A DNA stretch of 64,000 nucleotides from assembly GCA_037447655.1 (NCBI GenBank), contig JBBHKE010001973.1, positions 959,954 to 1,023,953 on the forward strand, in the 5' to 3' direction. The DNA comes from Zygnema cylindricum. Its lineage: Eukaryota > Streptophyta > Zygnematophyceae > Zygnematales > Zygnemataceae. The translations under genes were made by a program, and so were the position numbers. Below, in pieces: positions 18,520 to 28,909 of this stretch. The notes beneath the pieces were generated by a model. It had not been told where the DNA came from. It did no database searches and worked only from the letters and a program-made list of their open reading frames with translations. Numbering within the stretch: position 1 is the stretch's first letter; every line of letters begins with the position of its first letter.

Positions 18520-21500
18520 TAAGACACCTCACTCAAGATTTGGGAACCCCCAATCTTCACATTTACAAGGCCGAGGAAATGTGGGTGAGCTTGGTGGAAA
18601 TCTATAGTTGGCGAAAAAAAAGTAAGGGAAGTATACTTACAAAGGGAGAAAGATGTTAGCCTATTGTAATGATCTCTCTTGTTTGTATATCGAGATCGAG
18701 AGTACAGGGTGGACTGGTACAATGAAGATGAAAGTTAACACTCTCATGATGAAGTTACCCAACAAATATGAAAATATAGTGTACCAAGTACAGGAAATGA
18801 CTCACAATTTATCAAAGTGGAACAGAGTGGTCCGGATGATACTTGTGCAGGAGAACACAATTGAGATCAAAGGAGGGGGAAAGAGCATCGACGCTCTAGC
18901 TGTAGGAGGAAACCGGTATGGGAAGGATCGGAAGAAACCGTACAAAGGAGAGAGAGATCAGTCTAGAGGACCGAGGCCCCGAAAGGGTATTTGTCACTTT
19001 TGCAAAAAGTTGGGACCCTTATAGCGGATTGTGTCAAGCTGTCAGAGCTAAGGCTCCAAGAGAACCGTGGAGGGGGTTCTTTCGGAGGGAAGAAGAAGGC
19101 ACTTGTGGTCACAAAAGTGAAAGGAAAGACAGATGAGGAGTCCTCTAAGGATGAGGATGGGGAGCTTCTTCTTGACGCGAGTGTAGAGGAGAAGGAGATC
19201 CCTTGGAAACAGAAGTGTGCTCTCAGAGCAATTCGGGAAGCTCCACAAGAAGGATGGATCATCAACTCAGGTGCATCAATGCATATGTGACGTGATAAGC
19301 ACCTTTTTACTAAGGTAAGAAAGATCCCTACTGTAGAGATAGAGTATGGGGATGGGAGAGTGGTTAATACAAATCTAGTGGGGTCAGTAGACCTAAAAGA
19401 CTTAGTGGAGGGTAAGACTTCTATACTCGCCTTCTCAGATGTACTCTACATTCCTCAACTGAGTAAAAAAATTATCTCCGTTTGTGTTAGATGAAAAAGA
19501 GTTTGATACCTTCACTACAAAGGGAGTCTTTACAGCTAGGTATGGGAATGAAGTCTACTTCACGGCATATAAGGTAGCGAACGAATGTTTGGGCTTAGCC
19601 TGAGTAATAAAAAGAAGAATGCTTACTATGTTGGTGTTCCAAAGTTGATGATTTAGCATAAGCAGTTGGGGTATGTGCATTTTGATAGGCTGAGGGAAAT
19701 GAATAAGCTTGGTATAGTAGAAGGCATTCAGTTTGGGGATAATGAAACTGTGGATGATTGTAGTGGATGTGCTCAAGGTAAGGCTCACATACTTTCTTTT
19801 CCCAAAGCCGCCTCATATAGGGGTGAGAAAGTACTAGATTTGGTCCACACACATATCTAGGGACTTGCCTGAGTACCTTCGGCCGGAGGGAAAAGGCTTA
19901 TATTGACAATAACCGATGACAGGTCTAGATACTCTACAGTCTACTTCCTAAAAACAATGTCTTAAACACCTACTTACTCCAAAGAATATAAAGCCTAGAG
20001 TGAGAAGTTGCATGGAACCCCCGTTAAGAGAATAGGGAGTGATAATAGGGGAGAATATACCTCCAACCAGTTTGAGATATACTTGAGAGATGAGGGAGTT
20101 CAGCACCAAAAAACTAGACCATATAACGCGAAACAAAATGGGGTAGCTGAGAGGTTGAACCGAACAATAAGAGATTGTGTATGCAGTATGTTGGCCGAAA
20201 AGAAAATAGGAAAGAGATTTTGGGCAGAAGCAATGAAGTATGCCAACTACATTAAGAATAGAGTCCTAACCTCAGCTGTAAAAGGAATGACACCTTATTA
20301 GAGATGGGTTGGAAGGAAACCAAATATCTCTCACCTTAAAGTATTCACTAGCTAAGTTTACAGTCTTGACACGGATAGGTAAAAGTGGAAACTAGATGCT
20401 AAGGGAAAACCTGGATACTTTGTAGGATATAATGAGGATGTCAATTGATACAGTCTATGACTTAGCAAAGAAAGATATCATTTTGGTAAAAAAACTTAGT
20501 TGTCATTGATGAAGGGAAGTCATTTGACCCCTTAAAATATCAAAGAAGATAAAAATCAGATTTGAGTCCGAAAGTGAGGAGAACTCAGTCGTTCCTGAAA
20601 GGGACATTAGTGAAACAGTGATTGCAGATTTAGGGGAGATGCAAAATACAGGAGATCTTACAAAAACCTCACATATTACTATGGAATTCGAGGAGACAGA
20701 AGACGAGGATCAAGGGACCGGCTTCCATGGATGGGGGAGCCAATGAGACGGTAAGGAGAAATCCAAGACTTCCTTCCATTCCAGCTTCGGAGTTTGAGGG
20801 AGGGAGAAAAAACAGCAAAAGGATACAAGAGAAACAGACCGCTCATAGGGTAACTAAGCTATCTCACCTAGATGAGTCTCAGTCTTACTCGGAGGCAGTG
20901 AACAGTCTGGAGAAAGATAGATGGATTAGGGCCATAAATGATGAAATGGCCTCCATCATGGAAGCAAGTACTTTGGAACAAGCGGACTGTCCTCCGGACA
21001 GAAAAACCGATTAACTCTAAATGGGTGTTTAAACTAAAACTGAACCCAGATAATACCATTGAAAGATATAGGGCTCGGTTGGTAGCAAAGGGGTTCACCT
21101 AAAAGGAGGGGGTTGACTATGAGGAGAACTTTGCTCTAGTTGTTCGGTTCCCATCAATAAGGATTCTCCTCGGTCTAGCAGCACCAGAACACATGAAAAT
21201 ACACCAGATGGATAATAAGACAGCCTTTCTCAATGGTGGATTAGAGGAAGAAATTTGTATACGGCAACAAGAGGGGTTTGTGGAGGAAGGAGAAGAGAGC
21301 AAAGTCAGCAGGCTTATAAAGTCTTTATATGGACTGTAGCAGGCTCCGCGACAGTGGAATAAGAAACTAGATGAGTTTCTCACCGATCTAGGATATATCC
21401 GGATCAGCTCTGACCATTCTATCTATATGTTTGAAGATGAGAATGGTGTCATTTTAATTGCAATTTATCTGGATGATCTGTTGGTGTTAAGTAAGGCTTT

Positions 21501-22012
21501 GGAAAAGATCAATAAATTAAAGAAAGATCTTAGAAGCAGATTTGACAAGAAGGATTTAGGGGAGGAAAGATATATTTTGGGAATCCAAATGGAGAGAGAG
21601 ATAGAGGGAAAAGGATCATTAGACTTACCAAGAAAGAAGCAATAGGTAATATGCTTGAAAAATTCCAGATGGAAAAGGCAAACACTTGTACCACTCCTAT
21701 GAACTTGAAGAAAGTAAGTGATGGAACAGGGGTATATGAAGGAGGGAGTGCATGAAGTCTTTTGTGATAATCAGGTTGCCATTGCAATTGCGGCCAATCC
21801 AAAACATCATTTCAAAGCTAAGCAAATGGACATAAATTTGAGCTTCGTGAAAGAAAAAGTTTAAAATAAAATAGTGAATCTTGTGTATAGGTCTGATGAA
21901 AAGATGGTGGCTGACACGATGACCAAACTTGTGCCCCTTCCCAAGCTAAAATACTGTAGGGAATAATGTGGATTAAAAAAAAAGGTAAAATTAGACTAGA
22001 AAATAAGGGGAG
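18520..22012 (+). pseudogene. copia gag-pol remnant (copy E), decayed
   Basis: Gag is recognisable from about 18574 (MWVSLVEIY; LAYCNDLSCLYIEIEST), then a damaged zinc knuckle near 18985 (CHFCKK), and protease near 19250 where the active-site motif reads NSG, not DSG. Integrase follows (CSGCAQGK near 19755; IGSDNRGEYTSNQF near 20030-20075), then RT (near 20940-21530; AIYLDDLLVLSKA replaces YVDD) and a short RNase H end. An internal deletion near 21728 joins RT directly to the CDNQ part of RNase H. Numerous stops and frameshifts make it inactive. A polypurine tract at 22005-22012 precedes LTR E. Confidence 0.9.
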
Positions 22013-23017
22013 TGTTAAAAATCACTAGATTTATAGAGTATTTTCTAGGTCTGAATTGTTTGGTAGAAAAAGAAAAGAAAAGCGCAAGCACCCTTCCTCC
22101 ACCCCTTTCCTCTATCCCCCAAACTTATTGTAGTCAGTGAAGGAGAGAGAGAGTAGTGGAGCCATGGCTGCCTCAGCTCCATAGGTAGTACTAGAGAGTG
22201 ACATAAGTCACTCTAAACAAAAGGTTGAATCCAATAGGATTCGAACCTCCGACCGGCAGGGCGAGGCGTAGCCGTTAGCTCTAACCGCTTTGTCGTAGGA
22301 GTTCGTTGAAATACCTAAGGTGTACTAAATACTTAAATCTTACTATAATCCTTAATCCGATTATCGGAATTACGAATGAGAGGACATAAAACTAGTTAAT
22401 ATATAGTGCGAACGAGATCCCGCACGAAACAAATTAATCGGACATTTATTTCAACGGCTAAAATTAAATGTCGGATTTAGTTCAATGGGCAACATCACTG
22501 CCGCGATCCCGAAATGGTCACTTTGGCGTTTTTCGGACGTAGCATGACCAGCGCCACGTGGAGAGATAACATTTGGTCGCGAGATTTTCTAAGAATCATA
22601 TAGACGAGTAAAATGTGCACACGTGTCACCTAAAAAGCCTTGTCGTTCACAAGCTGCACATAAATGACATCGGCCGTAGTACCTTTCTGTACTATACAGT
22701 GATTTAATTGATTCGTACTGCAATAGATCGAGGTTGTGAGAGGGAATTAAGACTTAGCATATTTTGGTAGACACTTTGTTTGAATTTTGAGAGTTTGTAT
22801 AAATTGGCATCTTTGCCACCTCATAACTAATCAGCTAGTTAGACATTTTCAGTGATTCTTGTTGCTACGAACTCTAAGGAATCCAGAAACACAAGGATGC
22901 AATCAGATTGTCAATTTGTTTGCTTGGGCAGCAATGATTGTGGCTGAAAGTGGGTTAGTTCAAAACTATCTAGAGGCTTCCTAAATTTTGTAGTCCAATG
23001 GAGGACAAAGAATTGGA
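22013..23017 (+). repeat. copia LTR (copy E), shared between two elements
   Basis: Starts TGTTAAAAATCAC and ends near AATTGGA (terminal CA mutated), 1005 bp. It is a third LTR subfamily, close to LTR F. AGCCATGGCT at 22160-22169, tRNA-like module 22224-22302, G-box at 22553-22561, hairpin region about 22765-22930 partly decayed. Integrase sequence follows directly, without a primer-binding site. Confidence 0.88.
22224..22302 (-). other. tRNA-like module in LTR E (antisense)
   Basis: Minus-strand B box GGTTCGAATCC is a perfect consensus match, with four of five T-stem pairs (GGAGG/CCTAT). An A-box-like AGCGGTTAGAGC lies about 40 nt upstream. Confidence 0.6.
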
Positions 23018-24277
23018 ATGGACTGAAAGAAACCAGATATCTCTCACCTTAAAGTATTCAGTAGCTTAGTTTACAGTCTTGACACGGATAGGAAAAACTG
23101 GAAACTAGATGCTAAAGGAAAACCTTGATACTTTGTATGATATGATGAGGATATAAAGGGATATAAAGTCTATGACTTAGGAAAGAAAGATATCATTCTG
23201 ATCATCTCTGACCATTCTATCAATATATTTGATGATGAGAATAGTGTGATTTTTATTGCAATTTATGTGGATGATATGTTGGTGTTAAGTAAGTCTTTGG
23301 AAAAGATGAATAAGTTAAAGAAATATCTTAGAAGCAGATTTGACATGAAGGATTTAGGGGAAGCAAGATATATTTTGGGAATTCAAATGGGGAGAGATAG
23401 GGGGGAAATGATCATTAAACTTACTTGGAAAAAAGCAATAGATAATATGCTTGAGAAATTCCAGATAGAAAAGGCAAACAGATATACCACTCCCATGAAC
23501 TTGATGAAAGTAAGTGATGGAAGTGTAGAAGGAGGAGTGATAATCTTAGATGATCAAATTAGTCCAAAAGAGTGAGAATTTATAAAGTCTATCCCCTACA
23601 GGCAGATTGTAAGAAGTCTAATATACTTTATGAACTTTACCATGTCGGACATAACGGAAGCAATTGGAGTACTCAATTAAAGTCTTAATGATCCTAAGAA
23701 GAGAGATTGGGAGGCAGCCAAGAGAGTCATGAGATATCTGGTGGGAACCACAAATTATGGTTGCATTTCGGAGGGGAGCACACTGACATCACTACTTGCA
23801 GTGATGCCATTTATGAGGATGCACCTATGAGAAGATGCACTTCTAGGTATGTGTTGTATGTAGAGAAAGGTGCTTGCTGTTGGAGCAGTGAGCAACAAAA
23901 GGTGGTTGCTCAGTCTACTTTGGAGGCTGAGTATATGGCCTCTTGTTCTGCTGTGAAAGAGTTGATGTGGGTCAAGTCCTTGTTGCAAGAACTGAGGTAT
24001 ATGAAAGAGGGAGTGCATGAAGTATTTTGTGATAATCAGGCTGACATTGCAATTGTAACCAATCCAAAACATCATTTCAAAGCTAAGCATATGGATATAA
24101 GATTGATTTTCGTGAGGGAAAAAGTTGAAAATAAAATTGTGAATCTTGTGTATAGATCTGATGAAGAAATGGTGGCTGACATGATGACCAAACTTCTGCC
24201 CTCTCCGAAGCTAAAATATTTTAGTGAAAAATGTGGATTAAAAGAGAAGTTAAAATTAGACTATAAACTAAGAGGAG
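23018..24277 (+). pseudogene. copia integrase/RT/RNase H remnant (copy F), internally deleted
   Basis: A short integrase piece (ISHLKVF region near 23038, in a broken frame) jumps near 23200 to RT (SDHSINIFDDENSVIFIAIYVDDMLVLSKS, 23207-23300) and then RNase H (EAEYMASCSAVKELMWVKSLL near 23925-23985; CDNQADIAI near 24025; KHHFKAKHMDIRL near 24067). Stops near 23573 and 23680. It ends CGLKEKLKLDY before LTR F. Copies E and F are close relatives. Confidence 0.9.
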
Positions 24278-24477
24278 TGTTGGAATCACTAGATTTATGG
24301 AGTATTTTCTAAATCTAAATAGCTTGTTAGAAAAAGCGTAGGCAGTGTGCCTCCACCTCTCCCCTCTATCCCCCATACTTGTTGTAGTCAGTGAACGAGA
24401 GAGGGGGTGGTGAAGCCATGGCTGTCTCAGCTCCATAGAAAGGACTAAATAGTGATATAAGTCACTCTCAACAAAAG

Positions 24478-24552
24478 GTTGAGTCCGTTAGGATTTGAAC
24501 CAGCAACCGGCAGAGCGTGGCGTAGCCGTCTGCCCTAACTGGTCGCTCGTAA
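24478..24552 (-). other. tRNA-like module in LTR F (antisense)
   Basis: Minus-strand B box GGTTCAAATCC matches the consensus; upstream are an arm GACCAGTTAGGGC and a GC-rich stem pair (GGC..GCC) as in LTR E. Confidence 0.6.
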
Positions 24553-25032
24553 GAGTTCGTTAAATGACTTAAGGTTTGATATTTATTTAAGCACTGTTTA
24601 AAAGATCTAGTCTGATTAACAGAACTACGGATAGCAAACATAGAGATCATGTAAAATACAATACGAACACATCACGCACGAAACAAATGAATCAGATATT
24701 TGTTTCAACGGTTGACATGAAAAACCGATTTAGATTTGATGGCCCAGACCAACGTCGAGATCCCGGAATGACCAATTTGGCGAGTTTGTGGCGTTGCATG
24801 ACTTGACACCATGTGGCTGGATAATATTGGGACGTGGAAATCCCGGGGAGCATAAGGAGGAATCGTATGGAGATAGGCGTCCACTCAATGGCGTTGTCGT
24901 ACACAGGTCGTACAGAAAGTACATTGGTCGTACTACCTTTCTGTGCTTTTTAGTCGTGTGATTGGTTCGTACGCCAGTAGATATGGGTTGTGAGAGGGGT
25001 TTAGGACTTAGGAAAATCTGGTAGGTAGCCAC

Positions 25033-25187
25033 CTCTCTCTTAGAGAGTTTGTATAAAATTGGCATTTTTGCCGCCCCCTAACTTATCGGCTCGTTGGCCG
25101 TTTTCAGTGATTATTTTTGCTACAGACTCAAAGGAGTCCCGACTGCACAAGGGTGCACTCAGATTGTCAATTTGTCTGCTTGGGCAG
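25033..25187 (+). promoter_or_regulatory. hairpin array in LTR F
   Basis: CTCTCT/AGAGAG, GGCA/TGCC (25061-25072), CGGC/GCCG (25087-25100), GACTC/GAGTC with loop AAAG (25125-25138), TGCAC/GTGCA with loop AAGG (25144-25157), CTGC/GCAG with loop TTGG (25176-25187). Several arms differ from LTR A on both sides at once. Confidence 0.7.
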
Positions 25188-25273
25188 TAGTGGTTGTGGG
25201 TAAAAGTGGGTTAGTTAAAAACTACCTAGAGGATTTTTGAATTCTGTTGTCCAATGGAGGATACATAATTGCA

Positions 25274-26130
25274 AGCTCTGGGCAAGATGGGATATCGTCC
25301 AAATAAGATGAAGTAAGGGCTATAGGAGTGGAGGGAAGCTTGCCGGCTGAACTTGTATCCCATGGCAATCCAAGGCACCCTTCTATTCCACTCCCCCTTA
25401 TCTTCTTCGGCGGCATATTTTTGTAGTGACCGCTTCACTGTCTGTATGCACCTTTCGCCCAAACCGTCGGCTTGTGGGTGGTCACGACTGGTTAGCCGAT
25501 GGTCGATTAGGCATTTCTCCAAAAGGTTAGAAAATTCTCCAGCAAATTCGGAGCCTTGGTTGGTCAAAACCTTTGCAGGCGCCCCAAATTGTGACAACAC
25601 CCTCTACAAAAAGGCATATGCAATTGACTTAGACTCCTTTCGAGGCAAAACCGCCAACTCTGTCCATTTTGAAAAAAATTCAATCATGACCGCACGAAGC
25701 GGTTCTCCCGACTACTGGTCGAAAGAGGCCCCAAAAGATATAGAGTCCAACGATAAAACATCCCCCGGATAGGAAGAGAATGAAGCTCCGTTCCGCCTTT
25801 TATGTCAAAAGTTGCTTTTACTCGATCGTAGGAAGTGCAAGTCTGTACAATTCGGTTGATTTGGGTACGCAACCCGCGCCACCAATAAGATCTTGTGACC
25901 AGAGAAGTGGTCCATTTCTGCCCAAAGTGTCCGCATTGCTGATGGAGACGGGTGATCAAAGTTTCTCGATCTGTTAGGGGAGGAACCACTTTCCTCGTTC
26001 CATCCGCCCATTTTCGGAGGATAACACCTCGGTCCCAGTCATACGCCTCTGATTCTTCGCGTGCCCGTCTTCTCTCTTGTGGTGGTCCTGGTTCTGGGTC
26101 TTGGCTATTTGCTACACCTATTTTGTCCAC
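25274..26130 (-). pseudogene. Ty3/gypsy integrase remnant
   Basis: On the minus strand a zinc-binding region (LHQQCGHFGQKWT...CTSYDRV near 25860-25920, final Cys replaced) is followed, in another frame, by integrase core sequence (GAPAKVLTNQGSEFAGEFSN near 25585; HPQADGLGERCIQTVKRSL near 25490). The usual TDNGxEF appears as TNQGSEF, so a catalytic Asp is lost. It ends where copia LTR F starts. It need not belong to the same element as the gag piece at 13953. Confidence 0.85.
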
Positions 26131-26253
26131 TCTTCGATTCTCACCTGCTCAATTCACCACCACCCTCCGGTTTTGCTGAGGCCTCCCCCAACCTCCTTTA
26201 CTTGGCTCTCTAGTTTGCGCTTGTGGTCGTGTCTTGAGGCTTGATGTGTCGAT
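26131..26253. other. junction between gypsy and LINE-like remnants
   Basis: Pro/Ser-type low-complexity frames only; no clear boundary of either element. Confidence 0.3.
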
Positions 26254-27034
26254 TTGCTTCGTTGCTCCCATGGGGGAGAATTGATCCAGGCGCACGACAC
26301 TATTCGCGACGCTGTTGCGACTATCGCTTCAGAGGGGGGCTTTTCTATGCGTCGGGAGGTTTCTCCTATTTATCCCTCGCGCCGGATCTATGTTGTTATG
26401 CTCGATGGTGCTCGCCACATTTTTTGTGATATTGTTTTGGCCAACCCTACTTCGGCTACAATCGTTGGTCAGGCGGCTCGACATGTTGGGGTGGCGGCTC
26501 GTGATGTTGCTAAGGCGAACGAGAGTGATTATGCCTATCGAGATATTCCGATGGCGGTGAGATCTTTGGTTGTTTCGGTATTGCGTTGGACGAGTTTCTC
26601 CGTACTTGTGCTCGACATGCTTTGGAGGCTGAAGACTTGGGAGCCCTCCTCTTTTGGTCCTTACATCTTTTTATCGTCAGCGGTTATCTGTGGCTTTACA
26701 GCGAGTGCAGGCTTCGATTCTCCTTCGATGGACTACTGCGGTTATGGATCGTCCACGTTTTGCGCAACTCCCTCAACGTGCTCCCCGGGGTTGGGGGGAC
26801 TTACGTGGTTGCTTTTTGTAGATATTTAATTGAGTTGGGGTTCTAGTTTTGGTTTAGTGAGTTGTCGTGCTTTTCATTTTGAGTTTGGGTGCTTTTCTTC
26901 TACTTGCCATTTTTATGTGTTCAAGTTGCTTTCTTTGTTTTTTATTGCCCTGCTTGTAATTTTTCAGTTTTGGCCATGCCACCCCTTTTGTACCCCCAGA
27001 CTTAGATGGTTTACCATCGTGCTTTTTAATTTAT
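26254..27034 (+). pseudogene. non-LTR (LINE-like) retroelement 3' coding end and tail
   Basis: Translation gives HDTIRDAVATIASEGGF, a D-I-V-L-A-N-P-T stretch, KANESDYAYRD and, after one frameshift near 26550, EIFGCFGIALDEFLRTCARH. This resembles a domain at the C-terminus of reverse transcriptases of some plant and protist retroelements (H..IRDA...DV..DP...AA..K...Y...VE.FG...D.FL..CA). The tail from about 26797 recurs in fragments at 27374, 27776-28030 and 49285 and ends in GATGGTTTACCATC plus a TTTAAT tail. Family assignment is from memory of the motif, so moderate. Confidence 0.5.
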
Positions 27035-27036
27035 CC

Positions 27037-27084
27037 TGTGAGGATTGATGTCCAATAATCCGTGAGGATTGATGTCCAATAATG
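27037..27084. repeat. 24-bp tandem duplication
   Basis: TGTGAGGATTGATGTCCAAT and its following bases occur twice in direct succession (27037-27060, 27061-27084), just behind the LINE-like tail. Confidence 0.85.
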
Positions 27085-27373
27085 TGAAACAGGTGTGAAC
27101 TTAGTCTGACACGTACGGACCCTAGGGAAAGACCTATAGAGGTTGTTGGGATAAACTTGTAGAAACCACTAGGAGAGTATTTTAGAGACCATTGAAATAG
27201 TCCTTTAAGAGACCACTAGGAGTGTCTTGTAGAGAATATTGGGAGGGGCCATGGTACTAGGTGGAGTGACTCAATCACAAGTGGTATAACCTCACATAGA
27301 GTAGATGGAGCATCCATTGTCCTCCGAACCATTGTCCAATCTACGGTCAAGGAAGACTAACCAAAATGAATTT
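27085..27373. other. no gene recognised
   Basis: Contains several short near-repeats of GAGACCAYTRGGAG-type sequence (about 27165-27230) but nothing assignable. Confidence 0.4.
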
Positions 27374-27645
27374 AGGGACTTACGAGGTCGCTTTTTGTAG
27401 ATTTTTACTTATGATGGGGTTTAGTTGGGTCGTTTTGGTTTTCGCACTCTTTTTGGTCTTTTCTTCGATGTTTGTTGCTTCTTTGGGTGTCTTTGTTTTA
27501 CCTGTCCTTGTATTTGTTGCTTTTGCCTTGCTTATCCTTTTTGTTTGCTTCCCTCCACATGTAGTTTTTCAATTTTAGCATTGCCGCCATTTTTTGTTCC
27601 CATGGACTCAGATGGTCTACCATTGAGATTTTTAGTATAGTCGGT
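27374..27645 (+). repeat. LINE-like 3' tail fragment, copy 2
   Basis: Starts GGGACTTACGAGGTCGCTTT like 26797 and ends GATGGTCTACCATT (27611-27624) followed by TTTTTAGTATAGTCGG. Hydrophobic frames here are artefacts of T-rich noncoding tail sequence. Confidence 0.75.
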
Positions 27646-27775
27646 TTTTTTTTTTTTAAATGAATGGATCCCTCTAGTTGAACTTGAGGACAAGGGAAGG
27701 AGGACTGTCTCAAAGGGAAGCGAGGATTTTCAAAGGGGCCATGAGATGGTCAACTGTCTTGTTAAGAGAGGTAGT

Positions 27776-28030
27776 ATCTCTATGAAAATACCGACTTTAT
27801 TTAAAATTCCGATGGTAATCCATCTAAGTCCATGGGAACAACAAGAGGCAACAATGCTAAAACTGAAAACTACATATGGAGGGTAGCAAACAAAAAGGAT
27901 AAACATGGCAAAAGCAACGAACACACAAAATAAAGGACAGGTAAAACAAAGACACGCAAAGAAGCAACAAACACCTAAAAATAGACTTGTCAGAGTGCGA
28001 AAACCAAAATGACCCAACTAAACCCCAACA
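27776..28030 (-). repeat. LINE-like 3' tail fragment, copy 3 (inverted)
   Basis: The minus strand matches copy 2 over most of its length, including GTTTGTTGCTTCTTTG, TTTGTTTTACCTGTCCTT and CCCATGGACT, and ends with a stem GATGG/CCATC at 27811-27824 and an AATAAAGTCGG tail. It faces copy 2 at a spacing of about 130 bp. Confidence 0.78.
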
Positions 28031-28492
28031 TAACTAACAATCTACGAAAAGCAACCTCAAATCCTTAAAAGGACGACTACTCCAATAAACGAAGACCTTT
28101 CAGATGCTTTTTAATTTAATCTACATTGTTTTTTATTTTTTAGGGAAGCTTGCAATAGTTAAAACGACGTCAATCGCACATATCTTACTGACGGAGGTTT
28201 AAGAGGAGGAGATTTAAAAATCCTTTGCCTTGAGATAGGCAGATTAAAGAGGAGTACGGCCAATTTACTGCACCTCTCTCTAATAGTTTGGAGGAACTGT
28301 ATCATCCACACTAATAAGCACCTAAGGATGTTGGTTTTTCAAGGATTTTGTGGTGTTTTAGGGTCACGTGTGGGATCTGAAACATCAATTTGTAAGACCA
28401 CTCAACCGGTTGCATACCCGATAGAGATCAACTACAACGGTCTCATAACCTTCTAGAGTATACATCTTTGAATGTGATAAGTGCGAAAAGTA
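28031..28492. other. no gene recognised
   Basis: No frame, RNA gene or repeat end recognised. Confidence 0.4.
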
Positions 28493-28909
28493 CATCGTGT
28501 ATCGTTATGTGTCACATTTTTTTTTCCAGCGTAAAACATCTTTTCTCCTTGCACAGTCGTCAGATTGTTAATCTGACCACAATCTGACGGTAATCTGACG
28601 GTTGCAGAAGCCTAAATCCTAGATTAAATGAGGAATCCCGTTGCTCATATGACAACATAGAGCTAACAAAGCCAAATTGGTTAAACCAAACACAAACCAA
28701 TGAAAAGAAGCAATGACGTAAAAAATACACCAATAGAACGGATAAACACTCACACTAAGATCACAGATTTTTAGACATAAAATAGTGAATAGCAAAAGAG
28801 ACGCTAAGAATGCCCGAGTGCCGGTCTTCCACCGAAAATAGAACGTGTGCATGGATAAAAAATGTTTAAGTGGATAAAAAAACATTAACACTAATAGCGA
28901 TACACGGTG
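28493..28909. mobile_element. TA-flanked MITE (mariner-like), copy 1, 417 bp
   Basis: Terminal inverted repeats CATCGTGTATCG (left) and CACCGTGTATCG (right, reverse complement) are flanked by TA on both sides (28491-28492; 28910-28911). Inside it shares AAAACATCTTTTCT and TCTGACGGTTGC with the element at 59524-59740. No transposase is present; a 131-codon frame overlapping its right part shows no homology. TA duplication suggests Tc1/mariner mobilisation. Confidence 0.65.

Larger units (their letters stand above)
24278..25273 (+). repeat. copia LTR (copy F)
   Basis: Starts TGTTGGAATCAC and ends ATAATTGCA, 996 bp. AGCCATGGCT at 24414-24423, tRNA-like module 24478-24552, GTAC cluster about 24899-24940, hairpins 25033-25187 with arms changed together relative to LTR A (GGCA/TGCC, CGGC/GCCG, TGCAC/GTGCA, CTGC/GCAG). 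It borders gypsy integrase at 25274. Confidence 0.9.

Noticed and set aside
27425-27640. Membrane-protein-like hydrophobic frames
   Set aside because: The same T-rich sequence recurs at 27776-28030 and 49285-49530 as noncoding retroelement tail; frames are not conserved among copies.
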